DNA of 58,804 nucleotides. Origin: a virus. The first letter of the stretch is position 1. Each line of letters opens with the position of its first letter. The DNA lies in IMG/VR virus record IMGVR_UViG_3300033150_000453, positions 1 to 58,804 of that record. The stretch is one strand, 5' to 3'. A program made the translations under genes and the position numbers. Positions 22,137-32,124 of the stretch are shown piece after piece. The notes beneath the pieces are model-generated. The model worked only from the letters and a program-made list of their open reading frames with translations. It was not told the origin of the DNA and did no database searches.

Positions 22137-22844
22137 ATGATTAACTCGGTCCGTAATACCGTATTGTCGATTCTGAATAAGAACAACTACGGATACATCT
22201 CCCCCTCGGACTTCAACCTGTTTGCGAAGCAGGCGCAGCTCGAAATCTTCGACGGGTACTTCAAGGAGCTCAACCAAGTCATCAACGCCGAAAACGCGCG
22301 CATGTCGGGCACGGAGTACGCCGACTTGAACAAGGGCACGCGAGAATCCATTGACATCTTTTCTCGAACGGCAACGCTTACTCAAACTGGCGCTGGCGTA
22401 AACACCTATTTCACGCCAAGTCAGGCGACTACAACGGACGACTACTACCTCATCAACAAGGTTTTAGCTAGTGGCGTAGAGGCAGAGCGGGTGACTCACG
22501 GAAAGATTACGCTCCTCAACAGTAGCCTGTTGACAGCGCCGAGCGTGCAGTATCCGGCATACACACTTGAAGCAGACCGCATCACCCTTTTCCCAAACAC
22601 TATCACTGGGGCAACCGATGTGACGTGTCAGTACATTCGTTACCCACGCGACCCGCAGTGGACTTACAGTGTGCTGTCGGGCGGAGAGCCGGTCTTCAAC
22701 CAGAGTCTTTCGGACTACCAAGACTTTGAGGTGCCTATTGATGATGAAACCGACCTCGTGTACCGCATCTTGCAGATGGCCGGCTTGAGCATCCGCGAGG
22801 GAGACGTGTACCAATACGCTAACGCCGAGGAAGCCCAAAACTGA
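22137..22844 (+). CDS. Head-tail connector (ring) protein, crAss-like
   Basis: 235 residues: 'NTVLSILNKNNYGYISPSDF', 'LFAKQAQLEIFDGYFKELNQ', then a beta-rich middle and a helical end 'DETDLVYRILQMAGLSIREG'. The helical N-terminal 'Y-x-SPxxFNxFAKQAQLEIF' is typical of proteins that sit under the portal in crAss-like and marine podoviruses. Its position before the 312-residue and 1286-residue tail genes supports an adaptor or ring role. The exact ring is not assignable. Confidence 0.65.
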   Translation: MINSVRNTVLSILNKNNYGYISPSDFNLFAKQAQLEIFDGYFKELNQVINAENARMSGTEYADLNKGTRESIDIFSRTATLTQTGAGVNTYFTPSQATTTDDYYLINKVLASGVEAERVTHGKITLLNSSLLTAPSVQYPAYTLEADRITLFPNTITGATDVTCQYIRYPRDPQWTYSVLSGGEPVFNQSLSDYQDFEVPIDDETDLVYRILQMAGLSIREGDVYQYANAEEAQN

Positions 22845-23782
22845 TGCCATACCTAGCCAGCGACTACGTCTATTACGAGAACGGCGGTACCGCGCCTGAA
22901 GATGCCAACTGGGGCAGCTATCAGTACGTTACCCTACAAGACATCGTAACCAACTTCCAGCTCATGTACATGGGCAACCACTCCTTGGTCAACAACGAGG
23001 AGCGGTACAAGGTCTTGTTCCACGCCAAGCGTGCTATCCAAGAGCTCAACTACGACGCGTTCAAGGAGGTCAAGGTCCTCGAGCTCAACGTCTGCGACCA
23101 GCTCCGTTTCGTGCTACCTCCCGACTACGTCAACTGGGTTCGCATCAGCCTGTACAAGGACGGTGTCCTGCGCCCGCTGACGGAGAACATCCAGACCAAC
23201 TTTAGCGGTGCGTACCTGCAAGACAACGAGTGCCGCATCCTCTTCGACGCGGCCGGCAATATCCTGCGCCCTCAGAACTCGACCATCGACTTCGACCGCA
23301 TTACGGGAACCAAGAAGAGCATCTACCTCAACATCTACCTCAATGAGAGTAATAGGTTCGACGGGCAGCTCGGATACGAGTGCGATGGGGATTGGTACTT
23401 CGACTACAACATCGGGGCCCGGTACGGGCTGAACACGGAGACAGCTAATTCGAACCCGACGTTTAGTATCGACCGCAAGGGCGGCGTCATCAACTTCAGC
23501 AGTGGCATCGCCGACGAGCTGGTCATCCTCGAGTACGTCAGCGACGGCATGGAGGCCGGCGACAATTCGGCGATTACGGTCAACAAGCTTTTCGAAGAGT
23601 ACGTCTATGCGTACATCAACTACTCTATTCTGGACGCCAAGCTGGGCGTACAGGAGTACATCGTGAACCGCGCTCGGAAGAAGAAGAACGCCTTGTTGCG
23701 TAACGCCAAGATTCGCATCAGCAACATCCACCCGGGACGGTTGCTTATGAACCTACGCGGTCGCGGCAAGTGGATTAAGTAA
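22844..23782 (+). CDS. Tail tubular / head-completion protein (P22 gp4-like position)
   Basis: 312 residues, one-base overlaps with both neighbours. It shows 'ERYKVLFHAKRAIQELNYDA', 'LRFVLPPDYVNWVRISLYKD', 'LLEEYVYAYINY'-like helices (here FEEYVYAYINYSILDAKLGV) and a basic end 'NALLRNAKIRISNIHPGRLL'. From memory, this layout is that of the crAss-like tail tubular protein, which joins the portal to the tail hub. The call leans on gene order. Confidence 0.68.
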   Translation: MPYLASDYVYYENGGTAPEDANWGSYQYVTLQDIVTNFQLMYMGNHSLVNNEERYKVLFHAKRAIQELNYDAFKEVKVLELNVCDQLRFVLPPDYVNWVRISLYKDGVLRPLTENIQTNFSGAYLQDNECRILFDAAGNILRPQNSTIDFDRITGTKKSIYLNIYLNESNRFDGQLGYECDGDWYFDYNIGARYGLNTETANSNPTFSIDRKGGVINFSSGIADELVILEYVSDGMEAGDNSAITVNKLFEEYVYAYINYSILDAKLGVQEYIVNRARKKKNALLRNAKIRISNIHPGRLLMNLRGRGKWIK

Positions 23783-26700
23783 TGGCAAATCTGGTAAGGA
23801 ACTTCATCAAGGGCCGGATGAACAAGAGCGTTGACGAGCGCCTTGTTCCGAACGGAGAGTACATCGACGCTCAGAACGTCCGCATGGGGTCTACCGAAGA
23901 CTCCGAGATTGGTGCCGTCGAGAACACCAAGGGCAACACTGAGCTCACTAGGCTGGTGTATCCGGATACTGGAGATGCGCTAAGTGCGCAGGCAACATGT
24001 ATCGGGTCGTATGCCGACGGAGCCAACGAAACCATCTATTGGTTCGTTCACGACCCCGCCTTTACGGCCGTGGGGGCCACAGGGAAGTTGGACCTGATTG
24101 TGTCATACAACGCTCGTACCGACAATTTGCGGTACCACGTAGTAAGTATCGACGACCCCTCAGACCCCACCAATACGCTCACGACCCTCAACTTCGACCC
24201 GCAGCACTTGGTCACCGGCGTTGATTTGGTTGACGACCTACTGTTCTTCACCGACGACTACAATCCGCCTCGCAGAATCAACATCAACACGGCGTACCCA
24301 CAGCCCACAGCTCCGACTCATGTCGATGGGGGTGTTCTGGGTGACGACATCCTCGTCATCAAGGCTCCGCCGATAGAAGCGCCCGTAGTAACTGCCGTAG
24401 ACGTAGACTCCCGTGAGGACTTTATGGAAGACCGGCTGCTTTGCTTTGGCTATCGTTGGGAATACGCTAACAACGAATACTCGGCGACATCACAGTTTAG
24501 TGCTCCTGTTTTTGAAAGCAACCCATTCTCCTTCAGTCAAGAAGATTACCTGAATGTGGGAATGGAGAACTCCATTCAGGCATGCAATGTCACTGTGCGT
24601 ACGGGGAGCTCTTTGGTTAAGGGCATCGACATCTTGTTCAAGGAGATGGACGACTCCATCATCCGCGTTATCGAGAAAGTGGACAAAGCGGACTCGGCTT
24701 TGACCGACAACTCGGACTACACCATTCAATTCAGCAAGCGCAAGATTTTCACCCTTCTGCCGGAGAGCGAGATTTTGAGACTGTATGACAATGTCCCCCG
24801 CCTATCTAAGGCTCAGACATTGATGGGCAACCGCATTGTATATGGCAACTACCTCGAGGGGTACAACCTCATAAACAAAGACAATCTGAGCGTAAAGCTT
24901 GGGTTCAGTGCCGCACTACTGCAAACGCCTCTTGACAACGATGACCCCGCAATAGAAACTCCTGAGGTTTACTCGGCTACCAGCCTGCATAGCAACCGCA
25001 ACTATGAAGTGGGTATCATCTATATGGACGAGTATGGTCGCGCCAGCACTGTGCTTACTGCGCCCAACAACAAGGTGGAGATTGAGTGTGGTCAATCCAT
25101 CTTTCAGAATCAGATTCGGGTTACCATCCCCACACTTATGTCTCCGCCTGAGTGGGCCACTCGATACAAGTTTGCGATTAAGTCTGATGCAGACCTCTAC
25201 GAGACGGTGTACACTAATCAGAACTTTGAGTTCCCGGCCAACTCTGGCGATGTCTATTTCCTGCTTGAGGGGGAGAACGCAGCCAAAGTTGAAAAGGGTG
25301 ACGACCTGATTGTAAAGAGGGACACCTCCGGTGCCGTCACGTCTTGCCTCTCCGCTAATGTGTTGGAGAAAAAGGCGTACGCGGTAGGGGAGTTCGATGA
25401 CTCTACTCCCGGGGCCTTGGTGCCTGCCGTGGCGGGAACCTACATGAAGATGCGCCCCGACTTTTCGTACGGGCCAACCGAAGATGGGTCTGGAAATGTG
25501 CTGAGCAACGTTAGCCCCGGAAAGCAATCCGCCGGAACCAATGGCGGTAACGACCAGCGAACCGAGAATGGTCAGTTTTCTGCTGGCGACTTCCCATACT
25601 TAGTCTATCAAGGCTTCGACTCTGACAGCATCCCCCAAGGGACCAGAATCCGCCTGACAATGACATTCACTCGTCAGGGCCGTGGTGACGCAGCGTGTGA
25701 AACGAGGACACTAGACTTTGACCACACGTGGGTGGCTGATGCAAACTATACCGACATCGTTGATTGGTTCTATGGAGACCCCGATGTTGAAGCTGTTATC
25801 GAGGCCGCATCGGGCGTGTCTGGAGACCCCTCCGCTGCCGCTCCGACAAATCAGGTCGAGCCACAAAACACCAGTAACGCTATCGACTTCGGAGTCTCGG
25901 GAAACTTGCTTGTCAACAAGGTCTTCTTCAACACTCACGCCTCGGTACCTCGATTTGTAGCAATCGGAACCCAGAAGTGTGACGGGTTGCTAGGTTCCGG
26001 AAGTAGTCCTAATCGCCGCTCACGAGTTGATGCGGAATGGACCATCACGAGAGCTACAGACGTGGTTGCGTTCGAAACCGAGCCGACACCATCACTGCCA
26101 AACCTGTGGTATGAGTCTAGCGCCTCGTATCAAATTGACCGGCAAAACGGCCTGCACTATGGCAACGTACAGAACCAAACGCCAACGCAGCCGGCTATCG
26201 TTGACACGGCATTCTTTAATTGTATCAGCTATGGTAATGGGGTTGAGAGCTACAAGATTCGAGACTCCGTAAAAGGAAAGCCTATTACGCTGGGCAACCG
26301 TGCCTTATCAAATAGTGAGGAACGATTCTCTGAAGTCCGCCGCTTTGCAGACCTGACGTACAGTGGCGTATACAACGACGAGACGAACGTAAACAAGCTC
26401 AACGAATTCAACCTTGGTTTGCTCAACTTCAAGCCGCTGGAGGACATCTATGGGCCTGTAGAGAAGCTGTTCGGTAGGCGCACCGATATCCTCACGTTGC
26501 AGGAGGACAAGATTAGCTACGTCTTGGCGGGTAAGAATCTGCTTACCGACGCCACGGGTGATAGCGTGGTTACCTCAGTACCTGAGGTGTTGGGTACGCA
26601 GGTAGCCCGTGTGGAGGACTATGGCATCAGCAACAACCCCGAGAGCTTCGCTCAGTGGGGCCCACACAAGTTCTTCACCGACGCCAAGCGCGGGGCAGTC

Positions 26701-27642
26701 ATCCATTTGTTGGGTGACGGGACCAACGAACAGCTTGAGGTCATTAGTGAACAGGGTATGCGCGGCTGGTTCCGTGATGAGTTTATCGCAAGCTTCAACA
26801 CTCAAAAGCTTGGGGGCTACGACCCGTATATGAACGAGTACGTGCTTGCGAGCAACGGGGTCTTTTTGCCGGGAGAGGAGCCCTGTATCGAGTGTGATAC
26901 GGTACAAACTTTCCTGCTTACCCCGACTCAACAAAGCTTTTGTGTCGACGTGGGAAATACGATTGGCACAGTCGTCGTCAACTATGCCGTTATTTCCGCT
27001 CAGGCCGGGGACGAGGCTACGCTAACCACTACGTATAACGGTACTACCTTTACGACAGGGCCCATAACTAGCGCCTCTCAACCTGCGGCCCCCGCCATCA
27101 ACAAAAACTCGGTTACTGCGGATACCGTTACTGTTAATCTGGACTATACCGGCTCCGAGAAGTTCATTATTCAGGTGCAGGTAAAGTGTCCGCAAGCGCA
27201 AAATATTCTTCTTCGCTTGATTACGGTCAGTAACCGAGACAACGCCCGGCAGTCCATCCATAGTGAGTTCCAGTGGGTTGATGGAAGCTTTGTTTCCCCG
27301 CTTAGCAGTACCGCTGTTACCTTCCCCGCCGGCACTGGCCCCAACATCGCTGATTGGCAAGAGTACTCTGTTGCCGAGGGCAGCAATCTGGGGCCTCCAC
27401 GCGGAAGTACGGTGACGATGTTCTACAATCGCATCTCTCCGGATAACTACATTATTCGAGCGGTAGACCGGTTCAAGTATTTACGCACCAACACCAATTA
27501 CACTCAGGCGGATATTGTGACTTTGTTGAGCGCGGCAAATTCGCTGACCCCCACCGGTGCAGACCCTCAATACGAGGCTTCGTTTACGGTTCCCACCGCC
27601 GGGGCCTACCTCTACTTAATCTGGGATTATTCCAACCCCTAA
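23782..27642 (+). CDS. Large tail hub / stabilization protein (P22 gp10-like, crAss-like)
   Basis: 1286 residues. The start 'NFIKGRMNKSVDERLVPNGE' and 'YIDAQNVRMGSTEDSEIGAV' followed by 'ENTKGNTEL' is characteristic of tail stabilization (P22 gp10-like) proteins: a beta-propeller-like region that reads 'DDLLFFTDDYNPPRRININT' and, near residues 885-915, 'IYGPVEKLFGRRTDILTLQE'. The C-terminal 250 residues ('PCIECDTVQTFLLTPTQQSF' onward) look like extra beta-sandwich domains. It would cap the connector and hold the fibres. Overlap-linked to the genes on both sides. Confidence 0.75.
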   Translation: MANLVRNFIKGRMNKSVDERLVPNGEYIDAQNVRMGSTEDSEIGAVENTKGNTELTRLVYPDTGDALSAQATCIGSYADGANETIYWFVHDPAFTAVGATGKLDLIVSYNARTDNLRYHVVSIDDPSDPTNTLTTLNFDPQHLVTGVDLVDDLLFFTDDYNPPRRININTAYPQPTAPTHVDGGVLGDDILVIKAPPIEAPVVTAVDVDSREDFMEDRLLCFGYRWEYANNEYSATSQFSAPVFESNPFSFSQEDYLNVGMENSIQACNVTVRTGSSLVKGIDILFKEMDDSIIRVIEKVDKADSALTDNSDYTIQFSKRKIFTLLPESEILRLYDNVPRLSKAQTLMGNRIVYGNYLEGYNLINKDNLSVKLGFSAALLQTPLDNDDPAIETPEVYSATSLHSNRNYEVGIIYMDEYGRASTVLTAPNNKVEIECGQSIFQNQIRVTIPTLMSPPEWATRYKFAIKSDADLYETVYTNQNFEFPANSGDVYFLLEGENAAKVEKGDDLIVKRDTSGAVTSCLSANVLEKKAYAVGEFDDSTPGALVPAVAGTYMKMRPDFSYGPTEDGSGNVLSNVSPGKQSAGTNGGNDQRTENGQFSAGDFPYLVYQGFDSDSIPQGTRIRLTMTFTRQGRGDAACETRTLDFDHTWVADANYTDIVDWFYGDPDVEAVIEAASGVSGDPSAAAPTNQVEPQNTSNAIDFGVSGNLLVNKVFFNTHASVPRFVAIGTQKCDGLLGSGSSPNRRSRVDAEWTITRATDVVAFETEPTPSLPNLWYESSASYQIDRQNGLHYGNVQNQTPTQPAIVDTAFFNCISYGNGVESYKIRDSVKGKPITLGNRALSNSEERFSEVRRFADLTYSGVYNDETNVNKLNEFNLGLLNFKPLEDIYGPVEKLFGRRTDILTLQEDKISYVLAGKNLLTDATGDSVVTSVPEVLGTQVARVEDYGISNNPESFAQWGPHKFFTDAKRGAVIHLLGDGTNEQLEVISEQGMRGWFRDEFIASFNTQKLGGYDPYMNEYVLASNGVFLPGEEPCIECDTVQTFLLTPTQQSFCVDVGNTIGTVVVNYAVISAQAGDEATLTTTYNGTTFTTGPITSASQPAAPAINKNSVTADTVTVNLDYTGSEKFIIQVQVKCPQAQNILLRLITVSNRDNARQSIHSEFQWVDGSFVSPLSSTAVTFPAGTGPNIADWQEYSVAEGSNLGPPRGSTVTMFYNRISPDNYIIRAVDRFKYLRTNTNYTQADIVTLLSAANSLTPTGADPQYEASFTVPTAGAYLYLIWDYSNP

Positions 27643-28415
27643 TGCCTAACTATACCCTGACATATAGCCCGCCTGCTGAGGGGTGGCCGTCCTTCTACTC
27701 CTATGAGCCCGAGTGGATTCAGGGCATGAACCAGTACCTGTACACGTTCAGTGGGGGCAACCTGTGGCGTCACAATACTAACGAGACGCGCAACAACTTC
27801 TATGGGACGCAGTACGACAGTAGTATTCAGAGCGTCTTCAACGACCAGCCCATCGTCAACAAGATTTTCAAGACGCTGGCCATCGAAGGCAATCGGCCTT
27901 GGGCCGCTACGCTTGTCTCGGACCAGCAGGACACGGGCTTCATCAACGCCTCATACTTCGAGAAGAAGGAGGGGGACTTCTTTGCTTTCGTTCGCAACAG
28001 CGGCACCAACCCCGCCAGCCCTGACGAATACGCTCTTCGTTCTCTGAATGGCATTGGCCAAAGCATAAGTGTTTTGGGGAACGTGGTCAGGTTTCCGCCT
28101 ACCGTCAGCATCGGCAGTATCCTGAGCGTGGGAGATAACTTCTACTTCTCTCCGTCACCGTTTACAGCAATTACGTTTGCGGGTAATGTCACAAGTATCG
28201 ACGTCGATTTGCCAAACGGAATCAATACTGTAACCCACGACGGCTCTGGCGCGGCCGGCGGAAACACGGACCTGTGGCTTGGCATTAAGAACCAAGTGGC
28301 GGAGTCTCATGGCATCCTCGGTCACTACGGCGTCTTCACCCTGACCAACACTGATACTACGGCGGTGGAGATGTTCGTGGCCAAGAGTGAGGTCATGCAG
28401 TCGTATCCGGGGTAA
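27642..28415 (+). CDS. crAss-like tail or virion structural protein
   Basis: 257 residues with 'YSPPAEGWPSFYSYEPEWIQ', 'GMNQYLYTFSGGNLWRHNTN' and 'RNNFYGTQYDSSIQSVFNDQ'. I recall this 'GW-S-x-x-SY-P-x-W-x-GxNxxxYTF-x-x-GxLWxHN' signature from crAss-like and marine Bacteroidota phages, placed after the tail hub. The C-terminal 50 residues form a separate beta part ('GILGHYGVFTLTNTDTTAVE'). It is probably a tail or hub component. It shares a one-base TAATG overlap with the hub gene. Confidence 0.68.
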   Translation: MPNYTLTYSPPAEGWPSFYSYEPEWIQGMNQYLYTFSGGNLWRHNTNETRNNFYGTQYDSSIQSVFNDQPIVNKIFKTLAIEGNRPWAATLVSDQQDTGFINASYFEKKEGDFFAFVRNSGTNPASPDEYALRSLNGIGQSISVLGNVVRFPPTVSIGSILSVGDNFYFSPSPFTAITFAGNVTSIDVDLPNGINTVTHDGSGAAGGNTDLWLGIKNQVAESHGILGHYGVFTLTNTDTTAVEMFVAKSEVMQSYPG

Positions 28416-28433
28416 ATCGTACTTTTATAGTTG

Positions 28434-28913
28434 ATGGAAGAGATTCTGCATCACGTTCACACTCAGCGCGGCCTGCTTTGGGAATCCATTGAGGATTTGC
28501 AGAAGGCGCTCGTAGGGTTGAACGAGACTGTAGAGCACCACACCGAAGCCATGCAGGACTTGATGCCCGTGACCCACAAGCTTGAGAACGGCCTGTATAC
28601 GCGTGAGATTTTCATGCCGGCGGGGCAGCTCGTGGTGAGCTTCATCCACAAGCAGAACCACCCGTCCTTCTTCATGGAAGGCGATATGTCCTTGCTCCTC
28701 GACGACGGTACGGTCAAGCGCGTCAAGGCGCCTATGGTGGTGCATACTGAGGTGGGCACGCAGCGCGTGGCATATATCCACGAGGACACGCGGTGGGCGT
28801 GCGTGTACCGCACCGATGCCAAGACCATTGAAGAGGCGGAGAAAGAGGTGTATACCATGGACTTCCGGGAGCTTCCGGAGGCCGTAATCCAAAAGAAATT
28901 ATGTCAGGAGTAA
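28434..28913 (+). CDS. Cupin-like protein
   Basis: 159 residues from ATG 28434. An N-terminal helical coiled segment ('WESIEDLQKALVGLNETVEH') leads into a double-stranded beta-helix signature: 'REIFMPAGQLVVSFIHKQNH', 'PSFFMEGDMSLLLDDGTVKR' and 'APMVVHTEVGTQRVAYIHED', where His71, His75 and the second-half His residues could ligate a metal. From memory, small cupin proteins of this type are frequent in phage structural clusters; function is unknown. The 3' end overlaps the next gene by 13 bases. Confidence 0.62.
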   Translation: MEEILHHVHTQRGLLWESIEDLQKALVGLNETVEHHTEAMQDLMPVTHKLENGLYTREIFMPAGQLVVSFIHKQNHPSFFMEGDMSLLLDDGTVKRVKAPMVVHTEVGTQRVAYIHEDTRWACVYRTDAKTIEEAEKEVYTMDFRELPEAVIQKKLCQE

Positions 28914-30157
28914 TTCTAGCTACAGCTATCGGAAGTGGCGTCGCCGCTGCGGGCGGTACGGCAGCGGTCGTAGCCGCAGGTATCGGCGCGGGAACGACGC
29001 TCTACGGTGGCGCCAAGTCTTTCAGCGATGCTAACAAGGCGCGTAAGCGTGGGGAGGACGCCCAGCGCGACCTCCTCAAGAGTATGAAGGAGGCCAAGCG
29101 GCGTATCGACGTCAACGTCTACGAACAGTTGTCAATTCCCAAGGAGCCATTCGAGCTTATGCGCGAAGCTGCTCTAGTACAGGGCGCTACAGGTATGCAG
29201 GCTGGAGTAGAGGGTGACCAACGTGGCTCAGCGGCTACGGCAGGCCGAATACAGATGGCACAGCAGGCACAGCAAGCTGGCATTAGGACGGCTATGGGCG
29301 AGCAGATGATGGCCATTGATAAGCTCGTAGCTCAGGACGACGCACGCATCCAACAGCAGTTGGCAGGCATCGCCATGGAAGAGGCAGCGGGAGCTCAGGC
29401 CGCTATCCGCGACGCGGAGGAGGACCGGGCAAACTACATCACTCAAGGCGTGGGCACGCTGGGCAGTATCGCCGAGGGGTTGGCTACCAACTACGCGGAG
29501 GGCAACTTTGGTCAGCTTCGACAAGGCAACGCAGACTTGCGTCAGAGTGAGGGGGTGGCCTCTCCCGATACGCGTGTTGGTCGTAGGCAGATGCGAGAGG
29601 GGGACCGTCTTATGAGGCAGGACATGAGGCAGGCAGGTGACCTCAGTGGCTTTGGTTTTGACCAGCAGTTTGATATCACGGCACCTACCCAACCAGACGC
29701 TTATGTGCCTCCGGGCATGACCAACCGCGAGCTGAATCAAGCCCGCCGTAGTGAGCGTCAAGCCCTCAACCAGCAGCGCCGCGACCTCGGTATTTCTCGC
29801 GATGAGTTTGCTCGTCGCCGTGCCGAAGCGGAGGCTTTCGTTCCACGTGAGCAAGAGATGCAAGCTATTCGACAGTTTGACGACAAGAGTTTTAGCTCCT
29901 ACAGGCCGAGCGCAGACCGATTATTCACGCGTAGGGTTCCGGCAACAGAACCGCTCTTTGACCCCTACAATAGGGTTGGTAGCGTCCTTGGAGACCCGAA
30001 TAACCCAGATAGGTTTGATTATCGCACAATGCGTACGATGACTTTGGGCAACAGCTACGATGACCTCCCCACCGGCCCCCGCCCGTTGCCTCCGGGACCG
30101 CCTAATCTCGGACAGTACTCTGGCCTTGGCTTCCCGTCATACTTGATGTACGAATGA
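28901..30157 (+). CDS. Probable internal virion (ejection) protein A
   Basis: 418 residues. Residues 5-36 are Ala/Gly-rich and hydrophobic ('ATAIGSGVAAAGGTAAVVAA'), the kind of N-terminus found in small internal core proteins (T7 gp14-like) that insert into the host envelope. A Gln/Ala-rich helix follows ('RIQMAQQAQQAGIRTAMGEQ'), then an Arg-rich disordered second half ('RRQMREGDRLMRQDMRQAGD') and a Pro-rich end. It heads a run of three internal-type proteins with ATGA overlaps. Confidence 0.6.
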   Translation: MSGVILATAIGSGVAAAGGTAAVVAAGIGAGTTLYGGAKSFSDANKARKRGEDAQRDLLKSMKEAKRRIDVNVYEQLSIPKEPFELMREAALVQGATGMQAGVEGDQRGSAATAGRIQMAQQAQQAGIRTAMGEQMMAIDKLVAQDDARIQQQLAGIAMEEAAGAQAAIRDAEEDRANYITQGVGTLGSIAEGLATNYAEGNFGQLRQGNADLRQSEGVASPDTRVGRRQMREGDRLMRQDMRQAGDLSGFGFDQQFDITAPTQPDAYVPPGMTNRELNQARRSERQALNQQRRDLGISRDEFARRRAEAEAFVPREQEMQAIRQFDDKSFSSYRPSADRLFTRRVPATEPLFDPYNRVGSVLGDPNNPDRFDYRTMRTMTLGNSYDDLPTGPRPLPPGPPNLGQYSGLGFPSYLMYE

Positions 30158-32124
30158 GCTATTTCAAGTACGCCGAACGGTCATCTGAATCTCGGGTAGA
30201 CTGGAATGAGATTAGCAAGGGCATGGTCGACATGCTCAAGGAGCAGACGCGCCTGCGCAACGAGAAGCTCGACGAGGCGGTAAAGCTCCAAGGCGAAGTC
30301 ACGACCACCCTGTCCGAGGCCCCGATGGGGTCCGACGTGAATGCCAACCAGCGGGTGGCAGAGTTTGCGTCCGACGCGCAGGAGTATTCGCTCATGATGA
30401 ACAAGCTGTGGCGTAGCGGGGAGATGAGCTACCGGGAGTACATGGCTGCGACCAACAACTTCAAGACCAATACCGAGGGATACCTCAGTCAGGCCGAGAA
30501 GTACGCCGCCAACTACGAGGTTCACAAGAAGCGCATGGAGGAGCAGATTGCCTCTGGCGTAGAGGTGTCTGAGCTGGCCCGTGTCGAGGACTTTGGCAAC
30601 TTCAGCAAGTTCACCCCGGTTATCGACGCGCCTACAGGCGCTATTGGATTGGTGGGAGAAGACGGAACCAAGTACGCCAGCATGACTCAGCTTGGCGTAG
30701 CCGTTATGTCTCAGTACGACAGGCTCGATGTCAATGCCGCTACTACTTCGGTCGCAGAGCAGATGGGCACTACGGTTGAGGTGATTAAGAGAGGCGGTGT
30801 TCGGACTCTGGAAAGCGCATTGCAGAACGAAGATTACATCGCCGCCGAGGACAACGCTATCAGCGGCATCCTTGTTGGCGACAACGCCCATACGTCTGTT
30901 TTGGTCGATTACGACATGGGTGCATACAGCACGACCCACGACATCAACGACGCCATCAACGACCCCAATGCCATCCTTATGGTCCCTAGCTCTAGGAATC
31001 CAAACAGGATGATTGGTGCTGTCGAAGACGATGCTGCCTTTGATAGGTACATCGACGAGCAAGCCACCCGAAACGGTCAGCCTCTGACCGATGGGGAGAA
31101 GGCCACTCTCCGACGCCACCGTGACGCGCAGCGCGAGCAGTCTTTCGAAACCGTTCGCAAGCAGCTCCGTGCCCGACTGGACTTCAAGGAGACTCCGATG
31201 GCGGACCGGCAGCCGCCAAAGCCATCCGACAGAGAGAAGGCTGGGCGCTCTTCCGCTGAAACGGGAATAAACAACTTGCAGGCCATCTACACCGCCACGG
31301 ATGACACGAAGGACAAGATGATTGCCGCCATCAACTACTTCGAGGGGCTCAATGAGGGGCTTGACCTTGAGGTGGTGACCCGTGATAATCAGCGTACTCT
31401 TGCCATCAAGCGTGAGGGTGAGGATGAGACGCGATACATTTCCATGGAAACCGATTACCCCACTTTTGTGGAGTCGGTCTCCACCTTCGTTATGCCGAAC
31501 ACGCAGTACTTGAGTTCTGCGCTTGAAGAGAACCCCCTCCCCGAGGGGGCAACGCGTGGAACGGCTTTGGGTGGTGTCGTGATGGAACGTGACGTAGACC
31601 TCGAAAACATCGGTGCCGAAGTGGTGACGTACGATGAAGATGGGGACCAAATTGAGACCACTTTCCGAGGCTTTATGGAGGGCCTTCCCGTGCCGGAAAG
31701 TGATATGTCAAATGAAGACGACAAAACCATTGTTGCGGTAAACGAAATTAACAGCGCCCTTGACCAGTTGAATTTGACCGATAAGATTACGGTCAGTTCC
31801 GTAGTCGAGAACACACTGGAAGACCTGTATGGCAGGACTTTAGGCACGTCGCCCATCGACTACCCCGGCATAAAAATTCAGGCTCCGAACATGCCGAATG
31901 GAATTCTCATTTCGCATGAGCCAAATGACGTCAACACCATTGGACCTATCTTGGAATTGATTGCTACGGGACGCCCTGTAACAATGGAAGAACTATACGC
32001 TCTCATGGGTGATGAGTCTATTGCAATCACCAACAAGCTGATTGAGAAGGGACACTTGAACATCGAGCGGCCCGAGATTCCGAATCCAAACGCGCAAACA
32101 GCTTCAGGAGGTAACGTACGGTAA
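30154..32124 (+). CDS. Probable internal virion (ejection) protein B
   Basis: 656 residues, acidic and largely helical: 'GMVDMLKEQTRLRNEKLDEA', 'YREYMAATNNFKTNTEGYLS' and 'KYAANYEVHKKRMEEQIASG' form long coiled stretches. A charged middle and a beta-like end ('DYPGIKIQAPNMPNGILISH') follow. There is no signal or membrane segment. Its position between the 418-residue and the 3218-residue proteins matches the three-protein internal core of T7-like and marine podoviruses. The assignment is by position. Confidence 0.58.
   Translation: MSYFKYAERSSESRVDWNEISKGMVDMLKEQTRLRNEKLDEAVKLQGEVTTTLSEAPMGSDVNANQRVAEFASDAQEYSLMMNKLWRSGEMSYREYMAATNNFKTNTEGYLSQAEKYAANYEVHKKRMEEQIASGVEVSELARVEDFGNFSKFTPVIDAPTGAIGLVGEDGTKYASMTQLGVAVMSQYDRLDVNAATTSVAEQMGTTVEVIKRGGVRTLESALQNEDYIAAEDNAISGILVGDNAHTSVLVDYDMGAYSTTHDINDAINDPNAILMVPSSRNPNRMIGAVEDDAAFDRYIDEQATRNGQPLTDGEKATLRRHRDAQREQSFETVRKQLRARLDFKETPMADRQPPKPSDREKAGRSSAETGINNLQAIYTATDDTKDKMIAAINYFEGLNEGLDLEVVTRDNQRTLAIKREGEDETRYISMETDYPTFVESVSTFVMPNTQYLSSALEENPLPEGATRGTALGGVVMERDVDLENIGAEVVTYDEDGDQIETTFRGFMEGLPVPESDMSNEDDKTIVAVNEINSALDQLNLTDKITVSSVVENTLEDLYGRTLGTSPIDYPGIKIQAPNMPNGILISHEPNDVNTIGPILELIATGRPVTMEELYALMGDESIAITNKLIEKGHLNIERPEIPNPNAQTASGGNVR

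Noticed and set aside
30181-31650. 489-codon reverse-strand frame opposite the internal virion gene
   Set aside because: Antisense shadow caused by regular codon use; no motif, no start context, and it would contradict the one-way late transcription.
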